A stretch of 64,000 bases of DNA from RYN-122 sp963761655 (lineage in GTDB: Bacteria; Actinomycetota; Actinomycetes; Mycobacteriales; SCTD01). Positions within the stretch are counted from its first letter, which is position 1. Every line of letters begins with the position of its first letter. The notes beneath the pieces were generated by a model that did not search any database, had not been told where the DNA came from, and was given only the letters and a program-made list of their open reading frames with translations. The stretch lies in assembly GCA_963761655.1 (NCBI GenBank), contig CAVXHI010000002.1, positions 372,001 to 436,000 of the forward strand, given 5' to 3'. This document shows positions 58,558 through 64,000 of the stretch, piece by piece. Both the position numbers and the translations under genes were made by a program.

Positions 58558-59751
58558 CTACGCGGGCTTCTGCCAGTCCTCGAAGCTCATGTTCCAGTCG
58601 CGGGACCCGGCGTCGTAGGAGTTGGCGCCCCGGCTGCTGTTCTTGACGACGACGACGTCGCCGCGGCGGGCCTGGTCGAAGAACCAGGCGGCGTCGGACG
58701 GGCTGAGGTTGATGCAGCCGTGGCTGACGTTCGCGACGCCCTGGGAGGCCACCGACCAGGGGGCGCCGTGGGTGAAGGTGCCGCTGTTCGTGATCCGGAC
58801 GGCGTGCTTGACGGCCGTCTTGTACGCCGGGGTGCCCGGCGGCAGGTTCACCGTGGCGCTGTCCATGATCCGGTCCGCGAACTTCTCCAGCACGATGAAC
58901 GTGCCGTTGCGGGTGGCGAACTGCGGCTTGCCCATGGACGCCTTCATGACCCGCAGGACCGTGCCGTCACGCCGGACGGTCATGGTGTGGGCGGCGACGT
59001 CGACCGTGCTGACGAGCGCGGAGCCGACCGTGAACGACGACGTCCGCCCGCCCGAGCCCCAGACCCCGTCCGACAGGCCGAGGCGCTGCAGGTCGGCCGA
59101 GACGCGGACGGTCGTGCCCTTCGTCCAGAACTCCGCCGGCCGGTAGTGCACGGTGCGGGCGTCCATCCAGCGCCAGGCGCCCCGGACCGCCGGGGTCGCG
59201 GTCACCCCGAGCCGCGCGACGACCGCGGCCCGGTCGGCGGGGGAGACGACGTCGCGGCTGAGCGTGATCTGGATCGGCTTCCCGACACCGACGACGCTGT
59301 CGTCCCCGGGGCTGAGCGCCGCCTTCAGCAGCTTCTCGGCGGGCGTGGTCTGGACGGTGAGGGGCAGCGTGTGCGGCCGGTCGGCGGAGTCGCGGACGGT
59401 GGCCGTGACCCGGTAGGTGGTCGCGGGCACCAGGGTGCTGGTCGACGTCCAGCCCGTCGGCGAGACCGTGCCGGCCAGGCCGGTGCCCTCGGGCGTGGTG
59501 ACGTCGAGCGCGGTCAGCACGCCGTCGGTCACCGCGACGCGCAGCGGGGAGGCCCAGGGGACCCGGCCGCCGGCGACGTCGGGGAACGAGGCGGTGGGGA
59601 CGACGACGGGCGCCGTGTTCGCCGCGGGGACGGCGGCGGAGGAGTCGTGGCTCAGCGCGACGGCGACGCCGCCGGCCAGCACCGTGGTGGCGAGCGCGCC
59701 GGCGACGAGCAGGCCGGGCACCCGGCCGGTGGTCGGGACAGACGGCTTCAC
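58558..59751 (-). CDS. L,D-transpeptidase (YkuD) with N-terminal Ig-like domains
   Basis: A 397-residue exported enzyme: N-terminal helix RVPGLLVAGALATTVLAGGVAVAL, two Ig-like/BIg domains (about 60-240), then the YkuD domain with HGAPWSVASQGVANVSHGCINLSPSDA, catalytic Cys346. L,D-transpeptidases make 3-3 peptidoglycan cross-links or attach proteins in actinomycetes (LdtMt2-like architecture). The start is GTG 59751 because GGAGGA lies seven bases upstream; a longer frame starts at 59784. It ends 46 bases before the EEP gene region. Confidence 0.9.
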   Translation of the reverse strand: MKPSVPTTGRVPGLLVAGALATTVLAGGVAVALSHDSSAAVPAANTAPVVVPTASFPDVAGGRVPWASPLRVAVTDGVLTALDVTTPEGTGLAGTVSPTGWTSTSTLVPATTYRVTATVRDSADRPHTLPLTVQTTPAEKLLKAALSPGDDSVVGVGKPIQITLSRDVVSPADRAAVVARLGVTATPAVRGAWRWMDARTVHYRPAEFWTKGTTVRVSADLQRLGLSDGVWGSGGRTSSFTVGSALVSTVDVAAHTMTVRRDGTVLRVMKASMGKPQFATRNGTFIVLEKFADRIMDSATVNLPPGTPAYKTAVKHAVRITNSGTFTHGAPWSVASQGVANVSHGCINLSPSDAAWFFDQARRGDVVVVKNSSRGANSYDAGSRDWNMSFEDWQKPA

Positions 59752-59882
59752 GGGGCTCCTCCGGGCGGCGGGGGTCGCCGGCACTCCGGCATCCTCTCCC
59801 GTCCAGACGCATCTGTCCTGGAAGCGTTGCCCGGACGCGTCGGCGATCTCGTCACACCCGGCTGCGGACCGGGCCGGGGTGC

Positions 59883-60086
59883 CTACACCGCGACGGGCGT
59901 GCGGAGTGCGGCCTCGACGGCGGCGGCGGTCGCGGCGTCGAGGTCGGTCAGGCCGTGGTCGGCGGCGGCGTGGGCCGCGACCGCGGACAGGACGGCGTCG
60001 CGCGTGGCGCCGGAGACGACGGACGTGCAGCCGGGGACGACGTCGCCGCAGGCGAGCGACCAGGTGGCGGTGCGGTTGTCGGTCAT
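59883..60086 (-). CDS. DUF1059 family small protein
   Basis: A 67-residue protein: WSLACGDVVPGCTSVVSGATRDAVLSAVAAHAAADHGL carries the DUF1059 cysteines (CGD...PGC) and His-rich helix (HAAADHGL). Function unknown. It follows the histidine kinase gene: its ATG overlaps the kinase TGA (ATGA at 60083-60086), so the two are co-translated. The Cys/His set suggests metal binding and a role as an output or sensor partner of the kinase is an inference from this overlap. Confidence 0.82.
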   Translation of the reverse strand: MTDNRTATWSLACGDVVPGCTSVVSGATRDAVLSAVAAHAAADHGLTDLDAATAAAVEAALRTPVAV

Positions 60087-61048
60087 GAGGGGTCCTCCTG
60101 GGAGACGGGGTGGGAGATCCGGACAGGTGCGGTGCGGGGACGCGGGACGAGCGGAGCGGCGCCCTCGTGCAGGGGGAGCCGGACCCAGAGCACGGTGGCG
60201 GCGTCGCCGTCGGGGGAGCTGCCGGTGCCCGCCATGCCCACCGTGCCGCCGCTGGCGACGACGAGGGCGCGGACGACGTACATGGCCAGCCCGTTGCCGT
60301 CGCCGCGGGCGGCCGAGCCGAAGGGCTCGAACAGGGCGACGGCCGTCTCGCGGTCGACCTCGACGCCGGACAGCCGGACCGTCACGAGCGCGGCGTCAGG
60401 GAGGGCCTGGACGCGCACCTGGACGTCCTCGGGGGCGCAGTACCGGCGGGCGTGGCCGAGCAGGGTCGCGGTGACGGCGTCGAGCCGCACGGGGTCGACC
60501 CAGACGTGGACGGGGGGCGTGGGGACGGGCTCGACGGACGCGGCGGCGCAGGCGGCCGACACCACCCGCCCCAGCTCCACCCGCTCGGGGGCGAGCCGGG
60601 CGCGGCCGGTCACGACGGCCACGGCGTCGGCGACGTCGAGGGTGAGCCGGTCGAGGGCGGCCAGGCGCTCCAGCACCGTCTCTCCCACCCGGGCCCGGAC
60701 TGCGGGGGCGACGTCCGGCGCGGCGAGCACGCGCAGCGCGACGCGGGCGGCGGTGAGCGGGGTGCGCAGCTCGTGGGCGAGCACGGACAGGAAGTCCTCC
60801 ACCGGGACGGACTCTGCGGTGGCGCCGTCGGCCGGTCGCTCGAGCCCGATGCCGCCGACCGCAGCGGCACCGCCGGAGGCCAGGGCGGTGGCCCAGCGCT
60901 CGACCTGCGCGGCGTCGACGCCGGCCCGCTCCGCGACGTCGGCGACCGGCTCTCCCGCCAGGACCGCGGCGGCGGCGCGGACCCGGGGGTCGGGCGCAGG
61001 GCGGCCCGCAGGCGCGTCGGGGACCGCCGAGAGGCGGGCGCTGGTCAT
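60083..61048 (-). CDS. Cytoplasmic sensor histidine kinase-like protein with N-terminal HTH
   Basis: A 321-residue protein. N-terminal helix-turn-helix-like segment (LAGEPVADVAERAGVDAAQVERWATAL), then a HisKA phosphoacceptor LSVLAHELRTPLTAARVALRVL (His92), and an HATPase-type domain with GNGLAMYVVRALVVASGGTVGM as the G box. In the N box (VRLDAVTATLLGHARRYCAP) both conserved Asn positions are replaced (Thr, His), so ATP binding may be altered or lost. No transmembrane helix or input domain is seen. Coupled by ATGA to the DUF1059 gene. Start ATG 61048; a longer open frame is unlikely. Confidence 0.78.
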   Translation of the reverse strand: MTSARLSAVPDAPAGRPAPDPRVRAAAAVLAGEPVADVAERAGVDAAQVERWATALASGGAAAVGGIGLERPADGATAESVPVEDFLSVLAHELRTPLTAARVALRVLAAPDVAPAVRARVGETVLERLAALDRLTLDVADAVAVVTGRARLAPERVELGRVVSAACAAASVEPVPTPPVHVWVDPVRLDAVTATLLGHARRYCAPEDVQVRVQALPDAALVTVRLSGVEVDRETAVALFEPFGSAARGDGNGLAMYVVRALVVASGGTVGMAGTGSSPDGDAATVLWVRLPLHEGAAPLVPRPRTAPVRISHPVSQEDPS

Positions 61049-61096
61049 GCACGGAGTGTCGACGCGGACCGCCCCGCAGCGCATGGTCCGGACGGA

Positions 61097-61369
61097 CTAC
61101 CCCGAGGTGGTGCGGACCAGGACCAGCAGGACGACCACGACGGCGACGACGGCCCCGCCGACAGCGAGCAGGAAGGTCGAGCCGTCGGTCGGGGCCTTCG
61201 GCGCGCGGGCTGTCCGCGGGGGACGCTGGGACGCCGCGACGGCGGTGACGACGCAGGCCTCGACGGCGAGCAGCCCGACGGCGAGAACCCACAGCCCGCG
61301 CGACACGAGGAACGCGGCGCTGAGCGCCAGTGGGACGACGTAGAGGCCGAGGACGGCGAGGCGCTTCAC
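61097..61369 (-). CDS. Small two-helix membrane protein, unknown function
   Basis: A 90-residue protein: VKRLAVLGLYVVPLALSAAFLVSRGLWVLAVGLLAVEACVVTAVAA (two helices) and a terminal FLLAVGGAVVAVVVVLLVLV helix. GTG start overlaps the stop of the acetoacetate-decarboxylase-like gene (GTGA at 61366-61369). Unrecognised. Confidence 0.65.
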   Translation of the reverse strand: MKRLAVLGLYVVPLALSAAFLVSRGLWVLAVGLLAVEACVVTAVAASQRPPRTARAPKAPTDGSTFLLAVGGAVVAVVVVLLVLVRTTSG

Positions 61370-62025
61370 CGGGCGGGCCCGACGACGAGCCGGGCACCGG
61401 TGAGGACGAGGCCGGGGTGCCGCCCCGGCAGGACCCACGGGGGCAGCCCCTCGGCGTCGACGTCGACCCGAGCGGGCCGGCCGGTGCCGCGGACGGTCGA
61501 GCGGGCGGTCCGGACCGCGTCCTGCGTGGTGGAGAAGCGGCCGGCCACCGGGAACCGCGGGCCGAAGGGCCGACGCGACACGGACGCGGCCCACGTGTCG
61601 GCGGTGACCGTGCCGCCGGCGAACGCGGCGAGGGTCTTGGGCAGCGCCCAGTGCTCCCGCCCGCCGGCGATCGAGGGCACCGAGTCGACGGCGATGAACG
61701 GGACGGTCGTGTGCACCAGGCCGCGGCCGCGCAGCAGCACGGGGCAGGCCAGCAGCTCGGAGTACGTGCCGACGGGGCTGTCGAGGTAGCGGACCAGGGC
61801 GCCCACGGTGAGCGGCAGGAGGGTCCGGGCGCCGGGCGGGAGAGCCTCCCGGGCGGGCTGCCCGGCCCGGTGCCACCACACCACCGCCTCCACCCGGCAG
61901 GCCCAGGGCGGAGGCGGTGAGGCCGCGGGCAGGGCGCGGACGACGTCGGGAGGCAGGTCCGGCAGGTGCACCTGTCCAGTCTCGCGCCCCCTGCCGACGG
62001 GCGGATGCGCGAGGATGGTCGTCAC
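61366..62025 (-). CDS. Acetoacetate decarboxylase-like protein
   Basis: A 219-residue protein with an ADC-superfamily pattern: VGALVRYLDSPVGTYSELLACPVLLRGRGLVHTTVPFIAVDSVPSIAGGREHWALPKTLAAFAGG, where the Lys of ALPK is at the position of the Schiff-base Lys in ADC (EYPK type). True ADC decarboxylates acetoacetate; the actinobacterial paralogues have other or unknown activities. Start GTG 62025 (or a GTG a little downstream, in VHLPDLPP). Divergent from the DUF349 gene. Confidence 0.72.
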   Translation of the reverse strand: MTTILAHPPVGRGRETGQVHLPDLPPDVVRALPAASPPPPWACRVEAVVWWHRAGQPAREALPPGARTLLPLTVGALVRYLDSPVGTYSELLACPVLLRGRGLVHTTVPFIAVDSVPSIAGGREHWALPKTLAAFAGGTVTADTWAASVSRRPFGPRFPVAGRFSTTQDAVRTARSTVRGTGRPARVDVDAEGLPPWVLPGRHPGLVLTGARLVVGPAR

Positions 62026-62048
62026 AGGGACAGCGATCTGGGAGTGGC

Positions 62049-63299
62049 ATGAGCGAGTGGGGCCGGGTGGCCGAGGACGGCACCGTGTACGTCAAGACCG
62101 CGGAGGGCACCGAGCGTGCCGTCGGGTCGTGGCACGCCGGTGCGCCGGAGGAGGGCCTCGCGCACTTCGTGCGGCGCTACGAGCAGATGGCGACCGAGGT
62201 GCAGCTGCTCGAGCAGCGCCTGCGCTCGGGCGTCGGGGACCCGCGGCAGGTGGCGTCCAGCGCTGCCCGCCTCAAGCAGCAGGTGCCCGAGGCCGCGGCC
62301 GTCGGTGACCTCGCCGCCCTCGAGCGCCGGGTCGACGCTCTGGTGGAGAAGACCGCCGAGGCCGCCGAGGCCGCGAAGGCCCAGCGCGCCGAGGAGAAGG
62401 TCGCCGCGGTCGCGAAGAAGACCGTGCTGGCCGAGGAGGCCGAGCAGCTCGCGGGCAGCTCGGAGTGGAAGACGGCCGGCGAGCGGCTGCGCACCCTCGG
62501 CGAGGACTGGAAGAAGATCACCGGCGTCGACCGCAAGGCCGACGACGAGCTCTGGCAGCGGGTCGCCGACGCCCGCAAGCGCTTCGCCGAGCGCCGCACC
62601 ACCCACTTCGGTGCCCTCGAGCAGCAGCGGGAGGTCTCCAAGCAGCGCAAGGAGGCCCTGGTGAAGCGGGCCGAGGCCCTGTCGAGCTCCACCGACTGGA
62701 AGACCACGGCGGGGACCTTCAAGGACCTGATGTCGGAGTGGAAGACCGCCGGCCGGGCGCCGCGCGAGGTCGAGGACAGCCTCTGGAACGCCTTCAAGGC
62801 CGCCCAGGACGTGTTCTTCCAGGCCCGCAACGCCCAGTTCGCGGCGCAGGACGAGGAGTTCCGGGGCAACCAGACGCTCAAGGAGCAGATCCTCGTCGAG
62901 GCCGAGCAGATCGACCCCGAGCAGGGGCTCGAGAAGGCCCGCAACCGGCTCAAGGTCCTGCAGGACCGCTGGGAGGCCGCCGGCAAGGTCCCGCGCGACG
63001 TCATGCGGTCGCTGGAGGACCGGATGGCCGCCGTCGAGGAGAAGGTCCGGCAGGCCGGCAGCGCCGCGCCGAAGCACGTCGAGAGCTCGTTCACGGTGAA
63101 GCTGCGCGAGCGCGTGGCCGAGCTCGAGGAGAAGCTCGCGAAGGCGCAGACCGCGGGCCGGCCGACCGCCGACCTCGAGAGCCAGCTGGCCACCCAGCGC
63201 GAGTGGCTCAGCGCCGCCGGCGGTGCGGCTGCGGCACAGGCCGCGTCCTCCGGCTCGCGCAAGAAGTCCACGACCGCCTGGGTCCGCGCCGACTCCTAG
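62049..63299 (+). CDS. DUF349 domain protein
   Basis: A 416-residue, highly charged helical protein with three DUF349-type repeats, each W-x6-G-x-A/D-x3-D-x-E-L-W-x2-F-x-A (SEWKTAGERLRTLGEDWKKITGVDRKADDELWQRVADARKRF; TDWKTTAGTFKDLMSEWKTAGRAPREVEDSLWNAFKAAQDVFF; GLEKARNRLKVLQDRWEAAGKVPRDVMRSLEDRM). C-terminal coiled coil KLRERVAELEEKLAKAQ. DUF349 proteins are widely conserved in actinomycetes; function unknown, a link to ribosome or chromosome structure is proposed for some. Followed by a strong terminator at 63311. Confidence 0.88.
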   Translation: MSEWGRVAEDGTVYVKTAEGTERAVGSWHAGAPEEGLAHFVRRYEQMATEVQLLEQRLRSGVGDPRQVASSAARLKQQVPEAAAVGDLAALERRVDALVEKTAEAAEAAKAQRAEEKVAAVAKKTVLAEEAEQLAGSSEWKTAGERLRTLGEDWKKITGVDRKADDELWQRVADARKRFAERRTTHFGALEQQREVSKQRKEALVKRAEALSSSTDWKTTAGTFKDLMSEWKTAGRAPREVEDSLWNAFKAAQDVFFQARNAQFAAQDEEFRGNQTLKEQILVEAEQIDPEQGLEKARNRLKVLQDRWEAAGKVPRDVMRSLEDRMAAVEEKVRQAGSAAPKHVESSFTVKLRERVAELEEKLAKAQTAGRPTADLESQLATQREWLSAAGGAAAAQAASSGSRKKSTTAWVRADS

Positions 63300-63310
63300 C
63301 GCTCCCGCTC

Positions 63311-63350
63311 ACCGACGGCCCCCGCTGCACCTGCAGCCGGGGCCGTCGGT
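63311..63350 (+). terminator. Strong hairpin terminator after the DUF349 gene
   Basis: ACCGACGGCCCC (63311-63322) and GGGGCCGTCGGT (63339-63350) form a perfect 12-bp stem; the interior GCTGCA/TGCAGC extends it, with a short loop. A CTGTCC tail follows. It lies 12 bases after the DUF349 stop and 131 bases before the convergent dienelactone hydrolase gene end, so it may act in both directions. Confidence 0.85.
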
Positions 63351-63481
63351 CTGTCCGGGCCAGCACGCCACCGGCGGGCCCGCGATCGACGCCCGGTCAG
63401 GCAGGTGCGCCCCGCCCTGCCGGAGCGGGACGGGGCGCCGCTGCACGACCTGCTGGACCGGTCTGCAGAGCGGTCGGGGGC

Positions 63482-64000
63482 TCAGCCCAGGTTGGCGTGC
63501 AGGAACGCGAGCGTGCGGCTCCACGCCAGCGTCGCGTCGGCCTCGCTGTACGTGCCGAGGGTGTTCTCGTCGTTGTGGAAGGCGTGCGCGGCGTCGTAGT
63601 AGTGGAACGTGACGTCGGCCCCGGACTCGGTCCGGATCTGCTCCTCCTGGGCCCGCGCCTGGTCGACCGGGTAGAAGTCGTCGCGCTCGCCGTAGTGGCC
63701 GAGCACCTTCGCGGTGACGCCGGCGTACTCCTGCGGCACGGCCGGACCGACGCCGTAGAAGGGCACGGCCGCGCCGACCTTGTCGCCCTGCTGTGCCGCG
63801 AGCAGCAGCACGAAGCCACCGCCCATGCAGAACCCGACGGCGCCGACCTTCTCGGAGGTCACGGCCTCGTGGCCGAGCAGGAAGTCGACGGCCCCTGCGA
63901 GGTCGCGGGCGCTCTGGTCGACGGGGAGGGACATCATCAGTTCACCGGCGCCGTCGGCGTCGTGCGCGGTCCTGCCGCCGTAGAGGTCGGGTGCGAGGGC
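63482..64000 (-). CDS. Dienelactone hydrolase family protein, C-terminal part (cut by window end)
   Basis: The last 172 residues are visible: ALAPDLYGGRTAHDADG, nucleophile VGFCMGGGFVLLLAA (Cys in GFCMGG), LGHYGERDDFYPVDQ (Asp) and DAAHAFHNDEN (His), the triad of DLH-type alpha/beta hydrolases. The 5' part runs off the right edge. Dienelactone hydrolases open lactone rings in aromatic catabolism; many relatives act on other esters. Confidence 0.9.
   Translation of the reverse strand, partial: ALAPDLYGGRTAHDADGAGELMMSLPVDQSARDLAGAVDFLLGHEAVTSEKVGAVGFCMGGGFVLLLAAQQGDKVGAAVPFYGVGPAVPQEYAGVTAKVLGHYGERDDFYPVDQARAQEEQIRTESGADVTFHYYDAAHAFHNDENTLGTYSEADATLAWSRTLAFLHANLG

Noticed and set aside
1..64000. 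tRNA, rRNA, CRISPR array, IS element, prophage, biosynthetic gene cluster
   Set aside because: None found on reading both strands; isolated enzymes such as the AurF-type oxygenase and ABM protein do not form a recognisable biosynthetic cluster.

Overview
The window is a 64 kb stretch of a very GC-rich (well over 70 percent by eye) chromosome with strong G/C third-position bias, many GTG starts, and many 4-base stop/start overlaps (ATGA or GTGA). Gene content (FmdB and PAC2 proteins, DUF2203, an actinobacterial type of c-di-AMP riboswitch, EgtA/YbdK-like glutamate-cysteine ligase, a lysozyme with RVLDTRTG repeats, a RecQ-phosphoribosyltransferase fusion, AIM24, DUF349) indicates an actinomycete, probably near the Geodermatophilales/Frankiales/Motilibacter part of the phylum. 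The species cannot be fixed from the window. No rRNA, tRNA, CRISPR array, transposase or phage module was seen; this looks like core and semi-core chromosome. No gene-free stretch over 300 bases lacks an explanation: the longest (8604-8962) holds a candidate CRP site and a riboswitch.

Layout. 1-2.8 kb: 5' end of hrpA, a MaoC dehydratase, a TrmH methyltransferase/Nudix pair and a 2'-5' RNA ligase-like protein. 2.7-10.8 kb: two secreted cell-wall hydrolases (GH25 lysozyme, NlpC/P60), each behind a c-di-AMP riboswitch, flanking a GlgC-like/DUF2203 pair and a MarR-controlled drug exporter; then a PAC2 protein. 10.9-13.4 kb: FmdB zinc ribbon and a MoxR-ATPase/VWA-metallopeptidase pair. 13.4-20.3 kb: orphan receiver-domain protein, aldo/keto reductase, then a tightly coupled run (acyl-CoA ligase, ABM monooxygenase, MFS, SDR, sugar-lactone oxidase) ending at a long palindrome. 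20.4-29.4 kb: PLP D-amino-acid enzyme and a seven-gene branched-chain-type ABC operon with membrane-anchored tandem binding proteins, a LivH-LivM fusion and two unknown membrane proteins, opposite a TetR gene. 30.2-40.4 kb: DinG, amidohydrolase, enoyl-CoA hydratase, secreted alpha/beta hydrolase, glutamate-cysteine ligase, spermidine-synthase-like protein, TetR-AurF diiron oxygenase, CurA-like reductase. 40.4-50.1 kb: penicillin-acylase homologue, small membrane proteins, a 14-residue-repeat protein with an 84-bp DNA tandem repeat, CoA-transferase, DHFR-like reductase, single-chain acyl-CoA carboxylase. 50-64 kb: transporter, AIM24, ABC1 kinase, FrnE, AMIN-like lipoprotein, RecQ-PRTase, esterase, EEP phosphatase, L,D-transpeptidase, DUF1059/histidine kinase pair, DUF349 protein and a dienelactone hydrolase cut by the window end.

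Two themes stand out. First, cell-wall remodelling: two of the wall hydrolases carry c-di-AMP riboswitch leaders, one also with a CRP-type site, and two other secreted hydrolases share a conserved 40-nt upstream element. Second, at least four otherwise well-conserved genes (exporter, aldo/keto reductase, acylase, carboxylase) are broken by about eight single-base frame changes in GC-rich runs. That density is more likely sequencing or assembly error than gene decay, and it should be kept in mind for every coordinate here.
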